Of a stretch of DNA of 64,000 bases, positions 46,627 to 55,180 are shown piece by piece. The stretch is taken from positions 1 through 64,000 of the forward strand of contig NZ_MRST01000012.1 in NCBI RefSeq assembly GCF_001902145.1, in the 5' to 3' direction. Both the position numbers and the translations under genes were made by a program. This DNA comes from Pseudomonas fluorescens. Its GTDB lineage: Bacteria > Pseudomonadota > Gammaproteobacteria > Pseudomonadales > Pseudomonadaceae. Numbering within the stretch: position 1 is the first letter of the stretch; every line of letters starts with the position of its first letter. The notes below the pieces were generated by a model. That model did no database searches and had not been told where the DNA came from. It was given only the letters and a program-made list of their open reading frames with translations.

Positions 46627-47505
46627 ATGATTGCGGGCAGTATGGTGGCACTGGTCACACCCATGGATGCACAAGGTCGTCTCGACTGGGACAGCCTGGG
46701 CAAACTGGTGGACTTCCACCTGCAAGAGGGCACCAACGCCATTGTGGCGGTCGGCACCACAGGTGAATCGGCCACCCTCGATGTGGAAGAGCACATCCAG
46801 GTGATCGAGTTCGTGGTCAAGCGCGTTGCGGGCCGCATTGCCGTGATCGCCGGTACGGGCGCCAACTCGACGCGTGAAGCGATCGAGCTGACCAAGAACG
46901 CCAAGAAGGCTGGCGCCGACGCTTGCCTGCTGGTAACCCCGTACTACAACAAGCCGACCCAGGAAGGCTTGTACCAGCACTTCAAAACCATCGCCGAAGC
47001 CGTGCAGATCCCGCAGATCCTCTACAACGTACCGGGTCGCACCGCGTGCGACATGAAGGCCGAGACCGTGATCCGCCTGTCCACCGTGCCGAACATCATC
47101 GGCATCAAGGAAGCCACTGGCGACCTGCAGCGCGCCAAGGACATCCTGGCCGGCGTGAGCAGCGACTTTCTGGTGTACTCCGGTGACGACGCCACCGCTG
47201 TCGAGCTGATCCTGCTGGGTGGCAAGGGCAACATCTCCGTGACCGCCAACGTGGCCCCGCGCGCCATGAGCGATATGTGTGCCGCCGCCATCGCGGGCGA
47301 TGCAGCCACCGCTCGCGCAATCCACGAAAAGCTGATGCCGCTCAACAAGACACTGTTTATCGAATCCAATCCTATTCCCGTGAAGTGGGCGCTGTTTGAG
47401 ATGGGCCTGATGCCGGACGGTATCCGTCTGCCGCTCACCCGCCTCAGCGAAGCCTGTCACGAACCGCTGCGACAGGCCCTGCGCCAGTCCGGCGTCCTGG
47501 TTTAA
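46627..47505 (+). CDS. dapA: 4-hydroxy-tetrahydrodipicolinate synthase
   Basis: A 292-residue lysine-pathway enzyme. The Schiff-base lysine K161 (GIKEATGD), Y133 (YNVPGRT) and T44-T45 are all in place. The start at 46627 follows AGGAG; the frame is open upstream but without support. It is followed 17 bp later by bamC, a conserved dapA-bamC order. Confidence 0.97.
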   Translation: MIAGSMVALVTPMDAQGRLDWDSLGKLVDFHLQEGTNAIVAVGTTGESATLDVEEHIQVIEFVVKRVAGRIAVIAGTGANSTREAIELTKNAKKAGADACLLVTPYYNKPTQEGLYQHFKTIAEAVQIPQILYNVPGRTACDMKAETVIRLSTVPNIIGIKEATGDLQRAKDILAGVSSDFLVYSGDDATAVELILLGGKGNISVTANVAPRAMSDMCAAAIAGDAATARAIHEKLMPLNKTLFIESNPIPVKWALFEMGLMPDGIRLPLTRLSEACHEPLRQALRQSGVLV

Positions 47506-47522
47506 TTGAGGAAGCACTACGC

Positions 47523-48638
47523 ATGAAGCGATTGGCCGGACTTTCCGCACTTGCCTTGATTATCTCCAGCACCAGTGGCTGCGGTTGGGTATGGGGCCCG
47601 GAAGGCTACTTCCGTGACCGCGGCAGCGATTACCTGGAAGCGCAAGCAACCAAACCGATGCAACTGCCGCCTGATGTCAATGTCGCCAAGCGCCTTGACC
47701 CGTTGCTGCCGATTCCACGTAACGTCGCCGACGACACGGTCAAGGGTGAGTACGTAGTGCCACGCCCACAGCCGATTATGGCCGCGGCCGATGCCAGCGA
47801 CTACAGCCTGCAGAAAAGCGGCGACAACCGCTGGATCGTGGCTCAGCGCCCGCCTGCCGAAGTCTGGCCGGTGGCGGTGCAGTTCTTCCAGGACAACGGT
47901 TTTCGCCTCGACCAGCAACGCCCGCAGACCGGTGAGTTCACCACCGCATGGCAGCAAGGTCGCGAGCTGTCCGCCAACATGGCCCAGCGCCTGCTGGCGG
48001 GCGGTGTAGCCGCCGACAGCGAAGCCCGTGTGCGTGTGCGCATCGAGCCCGGCGTGCAGCGCAATACCAGCGAAGTCTATGTAGTCAGTGCCGAGCGGCC
48101 TGCCGGTAGCACGGCAGATGTCGATTTCACGCCACGCTCGGTCAACACCGGCGTCGATGCTGCGCTGGTCGACGAGATGCTGGCCAGCATGAGCCGTATC
48201 TCCGAGAAGGGCGGTTCCGTTTCCCTGCTCGCCGCCCGTGATTACGACACCCCTAGCCGTGTCAGCCTCACCGAAGACGGCAGCGGCAACGTCGTGCTGA
48301 ACCTGGGTGAAGACCTCGATCGCGCCTGGGCCAGTGTTGGCCGCGCGTTGGAGCAGGGCCCTTGGCGTGTTGAAGACATCAACCGCAGCCTGGGCCTGTA
48401 CTACATCAACGTGGCTGAAAAGGCCGAGAAGAAGGATGACGAGCCAGGTTTCTTCGGCAAATTGTTCGGCAGCGCGCCGACCAAGGAAGAGGTCGAAACC
48501 CGCGCCGAGCGTTACCAGGTTCGTTTGAGCAAGGTGGGCGAAAGCGTGCAAGTCACCGTCGAGAAGAACATCAACACCGTCGCGCCAGCTGAAACGGCGC
48601 GCAAAGTGTTGGGCGTGATTCAAGACAACCTGGGCTGA
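47523..48638 (+). CDS. bamC: Outer-membrane assembly lipoprotein BamC
   Basis: A 371-residue lipoprotein with lipobox STSGC (Cys at residue 20), an unstructured N-terminal stretch, then two helix-grip domains. It is part of the BAM complex that inserts beta-barrel proteins. The MBL-fold gene starts 4 bp after its stop. Confidence 0.95.
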   Translation: MKRLAGLSALALIISSTSGCGWVWGPEGYFRDRGSDYLEAQATKPMQLPPDVNVAKRLDPLLPIPRNVADDTVKGEYVVPRPQPIMAAADASDYSLQKSGDNRWIVAQRPPAEVWPVAVQFFQDNGFRLDQQRPQTGEFTTAWQQGRELSANMAQRLLAGGVAADSEARVRVRIEPGVQRNTSEVYVVSAERPAGSTADVDFTPRSVNTGVDAALVDEMLASMSRISEKGGSVSLLAARDYDTPSRVSLTEDGSGNVVLNLGEDLDRAWASVGRALEQGPWRVEDINRSLGLYYINVAEKAEKKDDEPGFFGKLFGSAPTKEEVETRAERYQVRLSKVGESVQVTVEKNINTVAPAETARKVLGVIQDNLG

Positions 48639-48642
48639 TCCG

Positions 48643-49401
48643 ATGCGTTTTGCCGTTCTCGGCAGCGGTAGCCAAGGGAACGGTACGCTGGTCGCCCACG
48701 ATGACACGTACGTGCTGGTCGATTGTGGTTTCTCGTTAAGAGAAACCGAGCGGCGCCTGCTGCGCCTGGGGGTTCACCCCACGCAGTTGAGCGCCATTCT
48801 GGTAACCCACGAACATGCCGACCACGTGCATGGCGTGGGTTTGCTGTCTCGGCGCTACAATTTACCGGTGTACTTGAGTCGCGGCACGCTGCGCGGGATG
48901 CGCAAACCCATAGAGCCGGCAGGCTTCCTGGCCGGTGGTGAGCAGCTGCAAATCGGCGCCTTGAGCGTCAATGTCATTGCGGTCGCTCATGATGCCCAGG
49001 AGCCCACGCAATACGTATTCAGTGACGGCCAGCGACGTTTTGGCGTGCTGACCGACCTGGGTTCCTACTGCGCCAAGGTGCTGGAGGGTTACCGGGACCT
49101 CGATGCCTTGATGATCGAGTCCAATCACTGCAGGGATCTGCTGGCGCGCGGTCATTACCCTTACTTTCTCAAGCAGCGGGTAGGCGGCGAGCTGGGACAT
49201 TTGAACAATCACCAGGCGGCGTACCTGGTGTATGAGTTGGGCTGGCAAGACCTGCAACACCTGGTCCTGGCTCACCTCAGCAGCAAGAACAACCTGCCGA
49301 CGCTTGCCCGGCAATGTTTTGTCGACACCCTCGGGTGCGACCCGGACTGGCTGCAACTGGCCGATCAAGATTCAGGGCTCGACTGGCGACACATCGCCTA
49401 G
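48643..49401 (+). CDS. MBL-fold metallohydrolase (YycJ/WalJ-like)
   Basis: A 252-residue metallo-beta-lactamase-fold protein with the metal motif THEHADHVHG at 55-64. The order dapA-bamC-MBL-purC is a conserved Pseudomonas string. Relatives include the YycJ/WalJ nucleases; the substrate is not known. Confidence 0.9.
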   Translation: MRFAVLGSGSQGNGTLVAHDDTYVLVDCGFSLRETERRLLRLGVHPTQLSAILVTHEHADHVHGVGLLSRRYNLPVYLSRGTLRGMRKPIEPAGFLAGGEQLQIGALSVNVIAVAHDAQEPTQYVFSDGQRRFGVLTDLGSYCAKVLEGYRDLDALMIESNHCRDLLARGHYPYFLKQRVGGELGHLNNHQAAYLVYELGWQDLQHLVLAHLSSKNNLPTLARQCFVDTLGCDPDWLQLADQDSGLDWRHIA

Positions 49402-49428
49402 CCCACCTTACTCAAAGCGGAGCCCATC

Positions 49429-50142
49429 ATGGAAAAACGTGAAGAACTCTACCGCGGCAAAGCCAAGTCGGTGTACAAGACCGACGACGCCAACCGCCTG
49501 ATCCTGCTGTTTCGCAACGACACCTCGGCGTTCGACGGCAAGCGCATCGAACAGCTTGACCGCAAAGGCATGGTGAACAACAAGTTCAACGCCTTCATCA
49601 TGCAGAAGCTCGAAGCGGCCGGTATCCCGACCCAATTCGACAAACTGCTGGGCGACAACGAGTGCCTGGTCAAGAAGCTCGACATGATCCCGGTCGAGTG
49701 CGTCGTGCGTAACTACGCCGCCGGCAGCCTGGTCAAGCGCCTGGGTGTGGAGGAGGGCCTCAAGCTCAACCCTTACACCTTCGAACTGTTCCTGAAGGAC
49801 GACGCCAAGGGCGACCCGTTCATCAACGAATCCCACGTCGTGGCATTCGGCTGGGGCACCGCTGAGCAACTGGTGCGCATGAAGGAGCTGTCCCTCAAGG
49901 TCAACGACGTGCTGAGCAAGCTGTTCGACGACGCCGGCCTGTTGCTGGTGGACTTCAAGCTGGAGTTCGGCGTATTCCACGACGGCTCCATCGTCCTGGG
50001 CGACGAATTCAGCCCGGACGGTTGCCGCCTGTGGGACAAGGACACCAAGAAGAAGATGGACAAAGACCGCTTCCGCCAAGGCCTCGGTGACGTGATCGAA
50101 GCCTACGAAGAAGTCGCCAAGCGCCTTGGTGTACCACTGTAA
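49429..50142 (+). CDS. purC: Phosphoribosylaminoimidazole-succinocarboxamide synthase
   Basis: A 237-residue purine-pathway enzyme. [13 protein letters not shown] at the N-terminus and [22 protein letters not shown] are SAICAR synthetase signatures. It is the last chromosomal gene before the prophage. Confidence 0.97.
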   Translation: MEKREELYRGKAKSVYKTDDANRLILLFRNDTSAFDGKRIEQLDRKGMVNNKFNAFIMQKLEAAGIPTQFDKLLGDNECLVKKLDMIPVECVVRNYAAGSLVKRLGVEEGLKLNPYTFELFLKDDAKGDPFINESHVVAFGWGTAEQLVRMKELSLKVNDVLSKLFDDAGLLLVDFKLEFGVFHDGSIVLGDEFSPDGCRLWDKDTKKKMDKDRFRQGLGDVIEAYEEVAKRLGVPL

Positions 50143-50225
50143 TCGACGCAAGCATCTGATAGCACGGAAAAAAATCGCTACGGCGCTTTGCATCCATCAA
50201 TCATGCTGTTATGATGCGCGCCGTT

Positions 50226-50315
50226 GGAGAGATGCCAGAGTGGCCGAATGGGACGGATTCGAAATCCGTTGTACCTTCACCGGTACCTAGGGTTCGAATC
50301 CCTATCTCTCCGCCA
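50226..50315 (+). tRNA. tRNA-Ser (CGA)
   Basis: The 90-nt gene has acceptor arms GGAGAGA/TCTCTCC, anticodon loop TTCGAAA (anticodon CGA), a long variable arm, T-arm GGTTCGAATCCC and encoded CCA. Its 3' end is the probable prophage attachment site, because an integrase gene faces it 112 bp away. Confidence 0.96.
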
Positions 50316-50426
50316 TTATTGAATAAGGCTAAGCCCCTGTAATCGTTAGAGATTACAGGGGCTTTTTCGTTTCGGTCATATTATTTAGGGCATTTTTAGG
50401 GCAAAAACCTTGCCCTGTACACCGCT
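50255..50426. other. Probable prophage attachment region (attL)
   Basis: The tRNA 3' half, its terminator and the spacer before the integrase make the left prophage junction. A near-direct repeat TTAGGGCATTTTTAGGGCA follows the terminator. The exact core cannot be fixed because the other end of the prophage is outside the window. Confidence 0.55.
50331..50366 (+). terminator. Terminator after tRNA-Ser
   Basis: The 14-base arms AAGCCCCTGTAATC (50331-50344) and GATTACAGGGGCTT (50351-50364) are followed by Ts. Confidence 0.9.
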
Positions 50427-51644
50427 CTAGTCCGCTCTAAACCCCAGCATTTTTGACACGATACCCGCCATGCTCTTGGTGTCCTTCGGTATCCACCTCC
50501 CATAGTGCTTTCTTACCATCGTTGTATCAGCGTGACCGAGTTGGCGGGCTACCCATTCGACAGGTACGTAACTGGACAACATCTGACTGGCGAAGGTATG
50601 CCGACACTGGTTTGCGCCTCTATGTCGAACTTCCGCCTTTTTAAGGTGAGCGGTGAACCAGTTGCTCAAAGTCTTGCTGTTCCATAGCAAGCCGCTGGTT
50701 GAGCTGTGGAAAAGAAATCTGACCTTCATCTTTTTCGATGTGATGTTGTCGCGCTGAATCACCGCAATTTCTGATATCGGGCTTTTGTTAGCGTCAGCTA
50801 CTATCTCTCGCATCAGTTGGAGAGCGGGATCAATCATTTCGACGACTCGTACCCTGGATCTTTCTTTGGGCACCTTGAACTCGCCTACCACTAGAGCCCG
50901 GCGCACGTGCACCAAACCTAAATCAAGGTCGATATCCTCGACCGCAAGTGCAATGAGTTCGGATAGAGAAAGTCCTGCCCAGCAGTTGAACTCAATCATT
51001 CTGGTATCAGCTCGCCGAACGGGATCTGCTCTGCCAATTGCCTCGATCTCTGTGCGGCTGAATGGGTCGGCGTGTTCTAGGTCTACGTCGGCCCCGATGT
51101 TACTGATCCTATCCAGAGCGTTAGCTTTCAGGATCCCATCACCGAAGGCGTCAGCCCAAACCCCTCGGACCACGGTAAAAATATCATTCACCGTCTTTGG
51201 GGCTAAGCCTTGCTTGAGCAACTGCGCCTGGAACAACTCGATATCGCTCTTGCTGATGTCGACGATCCGGCGTTTACCGAACTTCTTCTCAACGTGTCCA
51301 GCCTTGCTTACGTAGTTGATCACAGTACTTGACGCTTTGAGGGCTCGCTGGACTTCTAACCATCGGTCAATGCCTTCCTTCACGGTACGCTTCAGTGAGG
51401 GGCCTCCTGTGCCCGTGAACATGGCAGCCCTGGGTGAGTTAGGGAAGTGGGCCGCATAATCGAAGCGACCCTCTTTGATTTCTGCGAGCACGGTACGGCG
51501 CTTGTTGTCGGCATAGGCGATAGCTGACTTGTTGACCTTCGCGATCCCCTCCAGTGGCTCACGGCATCGTTGGCCGTTGAAGATGAACCAGATGCGCAAC
51601 TGTTTACCGTTCATCTCTACGCCGGTCGGCATCTTGTCGATCAT
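50427..51644 (-). CDS. Tyrosine-type prophage integrase
   Basis: A 405-residue recombinase. It has an N-terminal arm-binding segment (WFIFNGQRCREPLEGI, DUF3596-like), a SAM-like core-binding domain and a C-terminal catalytic domain with Arg in FNCWAGLSLSELIAL-type context, RHTFASQML, and the nucleophile Tyr in VRKHYGRW. It inserts and excises the prophage at the adjacent tRNA. Its start overlaps the excisionase stop (ATGA). Confidence 0.93.
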   Translation of the reverse strand: MIDKMPTGVEMNGKQLRIWFIFNGQRCREPLEGIAKVNKSAIAYADNKRRTVLAEIKEGRFDYAAHFPNSPRAAMFTGTGGPSLKRTVKEGIDRWLEVQRALKASSTVINYVSKAGHVEKKFGKRRIVDISKSDIELFQAQLLKQGLAPKTVNDIFTVVRGVWADAFGDGILKANALDRISNIGADVDLEHADPFSRTEIEAIGRADPVRRADTRMIEFNCWAGLSLSELIALAVEDIDLDLGLVHVRRALVVGEFKVPKERSRVRVVEMIDPALQLMREIVADANKSPISEIAVIQRDNITSKKMKVRFLFHSSTSGLLWNSKTLSNWFTAHLKKAEVRHRGANQCRHTFASQMLSSYVPVEWVARQLGHADTTMVRKHYGRWIPKDTKSMAGIVSKMLGFRAD

Positions 51645-51856
51645 GGCTTCCCTTCCATCCAGCGCTCTATGGCTGCACGGTTGTATACGATCACGTTGGC
51701 AGGGTCGTAACGCCAGTGTTTGCCCTCAAGCCACAGCCCGCGCGTACGGTATTTACGGACGGCCTCTGTGCTCAGGCCGAACACGGGGTAAAGCAGGTCT
51801 TGTCGAAACCAAGCACCGGGCGTGATGTGGAAGTCGAGTTTCTCGGCAGCGCTCAT
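51641..51856 (-). CDS. Excisionase-like DNA-binding protein
   Basis: A 71-residue protein with a winged-helix MerR-like fold (GLSTEAVRKYRTRGLWLEGKHWRYD) typical of phage Xis. GGGAG lies upstream. It is coupled to the integrase by an ATGA overlap and to the upstream minus-strand frame by another. Confidence 0.85.
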   Translation of the reverse strand: MSAAEKLDFHITPGAWFRQDLLYPVFGLSTEAVRKYRTRGLWLEGKHWRYDPANVIVYNRAAIERWMEGKP

Positions 51857-52839
51857 ACGGCGATCTCCCTACCATTGCAGGACATGGGTAATTGGGAGGG
51901 GTATCCGTGACTAATGAAAGAATGTGCAGGACATTTATCCTCGTGGACTGCGGTGGCGAAAGTGATCAAACTCCTTTTTTGTGTAGTGGCTGGGAGCCAT
52001 TTATGTGGTCCACTGAGATCAAGTTCAACACCAGTTCGGTGTGCAAAGTCCTCCTGTCTCCTCCTGGAGCCCTTTGTCTTGGAGTTGTAATCACGCTGGT
52101 TCTCACTGGTTGGTCTAGGGAGAGTGCTGCAGCGTGGGTTCAGGCTCTCGGAGGGATCGCGGCTGTAGGCGCGGCTTTTTATATTGGGAACAGACAGGCG
52201 AGAGATACCGCCCGAGCTCGCCGGCAAAGAGATGAAGTTATATTTCGACTCGTCTGCGGCATAGCTAGGCGAGCCTCCGAAGTCAGCCACGTGCTGTTCG
52301 TAAATTTCGATTCGCTGCATGAGACCGATATAGCCAAGCGAGTTGAGGTGCTCACAGAGGCCGAGGAACATTTGATGGCTATGAGGGCTGTTAACCCGGT
52401 TGATCTCCCTCTGCCGGATATGGTCGAACCGTTCATGGCTATGCTTGGTGCCCTGGAGAAGGCCACAGTTATGGCCCGGCTCCTCTCCGAGCCCAATGTG
52501 GACAGGATGAGGTGCGCAACTGTACTTGCCCATAGCTCCCAAAAGATCAGCATTGCTGCGAATGTTTTGATAAACATGGAGTTCGCGAGCTACTGACTGA
52601 AGTTGCTTATACCCCACAGCAGGCTGCGCGAGCGGGCGTTCCTGAGCGTTTAGCGTTGCATCAGCGAGCGCTGCCCCGCGCAGCTTCTCTTGGGGTATAA
52701 GTGCCTCGGCAGTGGCGCTTGGAGGAGCAATAATGCCTGCTGCTGCGCAGCAGAGACTGTTTGTTTCTAGCGTGTCGCCACTATTTGCAGTGCGGAGCAA
52801 AGCGGACAAGGCGCTGGTGTTGTTCTGTTGGTTCTTCAT
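51853..52839 (-). CDS. Leftward-operon ORF of unknown function; C-terminal part doubtful
   Basis: The frame begins at 52839 behind a strong GGAGG and overlaps the HD-protein stop (ATGA); it ends with an ATGA overlap into the excisionase. The first 75-85 residues (MKNQQNNTSALSALLRTANS...) look like real protein. The rest, about 250 residues, lies antisense to the membrane-protein gene at 52003-52596 and reads like a shadow frame. Either an original gene was invaded by the plus-strand gene while the frame stayed open by chance, or both strands are used. 328 residues as written. Confidence 0.4.
   Translation of the reverse strand: MKNQQNNTSALSALLRTANSGDTLETNSLCCAAAGIIAPPSATAEALIPQEKLRGAALADATLNAQERPLAQPAVGYKQLQSVARELHVYQNIRSNADLLGAMGKYSCAPHPVHIGLGEEPGHNCGLLQGTKHSHERFDHIRQREINRVNSPHSHQMFLGLCEHLNSLGYIGLMQRIEIYEQHVADFGGSPSYAADESKYNFISLPASSGGISRLSVPNIKSRAYSRDPSESLNPRCSTLPRPTSENQRDYNSKTKGSRRRQEDFAHRTGVELDLSGPHKWLPATTQKRSLITFATAVHEDKCPAHSFISHGYPSQLPMSCNGREIAV
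52003..52596 (+). CDS. Small membrane protein, cargo-like
   Basis: A 197-residue protein from the ATG at 52003 (GGGAG upstream); an earlier in-frame ATG at 51892 is less likely. It has two hydrophobic segments (ALCLGVVITLVLTGW and WVQALGGIAAVGAAFYIG) followed by a basic, helical cytoplasmic part (NRQARDTARARRQRDEVIFRLV). The sequence type is common to uncharacterised membrane proteins on phages and mobile elements. It runs against the leftward operon, and its codon use is less GC-rich at third positions than the neighbours, suggesting a later insertion. Confidence 0.65.
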   Translation: MWSTEIKFNTSSVCKVLLSPPGALCLGVVITLVLTGWSRESAAAWVQALGGIAAVGAAFYIGNRQARDTARARRQRDEVIFRLVCGIARRASEVSHVLFVNFDSLHETDIAKRVEVLTEAEEHLMAMRAVNPVDLPLPDMVEPFMAMLGALEKATVMARLLSEPNVDRMRCATVLAHSSQKISIAANVLINMEFASY

Positions 52840-53378
52840 GCCGCTTTCCTCCGGTGTTCGGTAGCGATTTGGTCCATCAGGCGCTGGTGGTAGGTGTTGC
52901 GGGCTTCTGCGGCAGACCATGGGCGGATGGTTTCAACCATGGGTGCGATACCGACCAAACAATCCCAGATAGCCGGATCGGGTGGCATGAGGTCGCGGCG
53001 TTCGGTAGCCAGCGCTATCAGGTTGGCCTTGTGGACGCAGGCGGGGAGTTCTGGTGCTATGCCGAACCGATCACAGATGCGCCACCAGATACAGTCCTCG
53101 AAGTGCTCATAGGCGCTGATCCATTGCTTGAGTGGCCGCGTCATGTCGCCCAGGTACGCCTCGGGTGCGTCATGAAGTAAGGCCGCGAGTTTGTGTTCTT
53201 CCGGCACCAGCTCGGCGACGATGCAGCTGTGCTGGGCCACGCTGTAGAACTCGCGGGTGTGCCCGTTGAAGCGGCACAGGTGGGCCAGGGCGTGCGAGAT
53301 GTCCCGTGGGTCGATCATGTCGGCGTCGGGTTCGAGCAGGTCAAAGTGTTTGCCTGAATGGGTTAGGATCCAGTTCAT
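52836..53378 (-). CDS. Phage HD-domain phosphohydrolase
   Basis: A 180-residue protein with the HD motif ALLHDAPEAYLGDMTRPLK and an N-terminal SVAQHSCIVAEL. It resembles YfbR-type 5'-deoxynucleotidases, common in phage genomes for nucleotide control. It is translationally coupled on both sides (stop/start overlaps at 52836-52839 and 53375-53378). Confidence 0.85.
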   Translation of the reverse strand: MNWILTHSGKHFDLLEPDADMIDPRDISHALAHLCRFNGHTREFYSVAQHSCIVAELVPEEHKLAALLHDAPEAYLGDMTRPLKQWISAYEHFEDCIWWRICDRFGIAPELPACVHKANLIALATERRDLMPPDPAIWDCLVGIAPMVETIRPWSAAEARNTYHQRLMDQIATEHRRKAA

Positions 53379-53773
53379 GCTGCGTCTCCTAACTCGAAAG
53401 GGTCCAGCTGGGCAGCCATGCTCAGTGCCTTGTCACGTAAGGCAAGTGCTTGAGTTGCCTGGTTGTCAGATCTCACTGCTCGGAAGGTGTCGGCCGCTAG
53501 CTTGAGCTTTTCGGCAATGGCTAATAGGGTGAGGCGATCCAGTGGCTGATGGTCCAATATCAGCTGCAGGCGCCGACACCGCTCTGAGATCTGCTCCAGA
53601 GTGGTGGAGCTCGCTGACTCCCCCTCGTCCATCCCTTCAACGAACCCTTTTGCGTGGCCCTCGTCATAGCCCTGTGCCAGACCATCCGTTAAGCCGCCTC
53701 TGTAGCCGATCCAATAAAGGATCGCGAGCGCGATAACGATGGTGATCAGTGCGCAGATTTGAATTACGGTCAT
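53375..53773 (-). CDS. Small membrane-anchored phage protein
   Basis: A 132-residue protein with one N-terminal membrane helix (IQICALITIVIALAILYWIGY), a Gly-rich hinge (GGLTDGLAQGYDEGHAKGFVEGMDEG) and a helical C-terminal part. The start at 53773 follows GGAG. The function is unknown. Confidence 0.75.
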   Translation of the reverse strand: MTVIQICALITIVIALAILYWIGYRGGLTDGLAQGYDEGHAKGFVEGMDEGESASSTTLEQISERCRRLQLILDHQPLDRLTLLAIAEKLKLAADTFRAVRSDNQATQALALRDKALSMAAQLDPFELGDAA

Positions 53774-53822
53774 GTGGTGTGCTCCTGGTGGTTTTGTTGG
53801 CTGGTGGTGGCAGCCGTTGGTG

Positions 53823-54149
53823 TTACTGCTCTGGCTCGGTGGAATCAGTTTGTAGTCGCGGCATGTCCTCATCCGCCCTGTAAGCGCGGATATCAATCAG
53901 TGCCGCGACATGCTTGATGTGGGCATACCTCAACGCCTTGACGCTGTGATCCAGGGTGGTCACCGGCAGTTGAATACGGCCGCTGTTGATCGCCTCCGTG
54001 AAAGTCTTCTCGTTGAGGTTTTTGAAGTAATGCACGCGCAGCTTTTCTAGGGGGATAAGCACGTCGCCGAAGAGTTGGTGCAGCATCTCGACGGTTGCGC
54101 TATCCGGCGCGGGTTGCAGCCGTAGCGGTGTTTGACTGTTGTTGCTCAT
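53823..54149 (-). CDS. PrtN-like pyocin-activator family protein
   Basis: A 108-residue protein whose core (LHQLFGDVLIPLEKLRVHYFKNLNEKTFTEAINSGRIQLPVTTLD) matches the PrtN family, small DNA-binding activators first described for pyocin genes. The start at 54149 follows AAGGAGG. Here it is an early leftward-operon gene, so its target may be prophage promoters. Confidence 0.75.
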   Translation of the reverse strand: MSNNSQTPLRLQPAPDSATVEMLHQLFGDVLIPLEKLRVHYFKNLNEKTFTEAINSGRIQLPVTTLDHSVKALRYAHIKHVAALIDIRAYRADEDMPRLQTDSTEPEQ

Positions 54150-54318
54150 GGGTGGCGGCCTCCTTGCGTTTGAGTCGTGATGGGTGGTTCCAGGCATTCA
54201 CGCAGTGGCGTTTGGTCAGCTCCCGCAGATGCTCCGGCACTTCGAGGAGCGCGGCATTGCGCTCCTCGCGTGTGGGCATGGCGACGATCTGGCGGGCGTA
54301 CTCCCTAGGCCACGTCAC
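54100..54318 (-). CDS. Small conserved phage protein (GTG start)
   Basis: A 72-residue protein, best read from a GTG at 54318 (MTWPREYARQIVAMPTREER...). The core, with VPEHLRELTKRHCVNAWNHPSRLKRKE, is a recurrent Pseudomonas prophage sequence as I recall. It overlaps the antirepressor-like gene by 14 bp upstream and the PrtN-like start by 50 bp downstream. The function is unknown. Confidence 0.6.
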   Translation of the reverse strand: MTWPREYARQIVAMPTREERNAALLEVPEHLRELTKRHCVNAWNHPSRLKRKEAATHEQQQSNTATAATRAG

Positions 54319-54589
54319 GGTTGTCTGCCGGGATGGCTGGCAGTTCGAGGCCCAACTGACTTGCCAGCCAGGGCATGCCGGCTTGCCGGACCTTCGTCGA
54401 CTGGCTGTATTGCATTCCGGCGGTCTCGTGGTACCAGTTGCCGTTCTTGATCCGCAGGTATTCCCGGTCCCGTACAGGGAACGCCGGGAGGTTGCGGTCA
54501 GTGAGCAAGCCCTTGTCACGCATCAGCGCGATCAGTTTTGGGCGGGTGAGGCCGAAGTACTTGGCGGCCTTTTCCAGGCTACGTTCCAT
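54305..54589 (-). CDS. KilAC-domain (antirepressor C-terminus-like) phage protein
   Basis: A 94-residue protein similar to the ANT/KilAC domain (LEKAAKYFGLTRPKLIALMRDKGLLTDRNLPAFPVRDREYLRIKNG). GGAGG precedes the start. Stand-alone KilAC proteins occur in the early operons of Pseudomonas prophages. Confidence 0.7.
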   Translation of the reverse strand: MERSLEKAAKYFGLTRPKLIALMRDKGLLTDRNLPAFPVRDREYLRIKNGNWYHETAGMQYSQSTKVRQAGMPWLASQLGLELPAIPADNRDVA

Positions 54590-54598
54590 CGCGACCTC

Positions 54599-55180
54599 CT
54601 AGGCTGCATGCGCGGCGGGAGTCGCCACGGCTGCCAGGTGAGTGATGGATTCGGCCACCATGGAGTAGATCTCCACGTCACTGCCGCACACCGTGAAGCA
54701 CTTGCTGAATGGCTTCTTGACGCCGATGCTCATGATGGTGGTGATGCCAGTGCGGGTTTTGTTGCGATGGATTGCCAGGTTGATAGGTTGCTCAAAACCC
54801 ATGTCGAGGCTCAGCGCGCCGCCGGTTTGCACAAGGTCGAACACACGCTGCTTGTGTTCAATTTCGAAGACGCCGTAGCGGCGGTCAGCGTGCGGCACAG
54901 ACGACTGATCGCTTGGACTCGCTGGCCCGTTGACGATCTCCTCGATGAAGTCCGCAAGCTTAAGGTGCATCTTTTTGCTGTTGGTCAGGGTCAGCGTGTG
55001 GCGTTCGCTGCCTAGCTCAACGGTGAAGTGTGTGTCGGCTTTGCGGCGCTCAACTCTCAGGCGGAAGGCTAACGCCTCACGCTGAACTTCGGCACGCAGC
55101 AGGTGGTTGAAGGTTTCGGTTAGGTTTACCTGGGCCTTGAGCAGGGTCAGGGTACGGTTGTCGAGTTTGTACTTGCTCAT
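54599..55180 (-). CDS. Phage protein of unknown function
   Basis: A 193-residue protein (MSKYKLDNRTLTLLKAQVNLTE...), with basic helical N-terminal and mixed C-terminal parts. I do not recognise a family. Its ATG overlaps the stop of a 58-residue gene (ATGA), and it lies between the left promoter and the antirepressor-like gene. Confidence 0.7.
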   Translation of the reverse strand: MSKYKLDNRTLTLLKAQVNLTETFNHLLRAEVQREALAFRLRVERRKADTHFTVELGSERHTLTLTNSKKMHLKLADFIEEIVNGPASPSDQSSVPHADRRYGVFEIEHKQRVFDLVQTGGALSLDMGFEQPINLAIHRNKTRTGITTIMSIGVKKPFSKCFTVCGSDVEIYSMVAESITHLAAVATPAAHAA

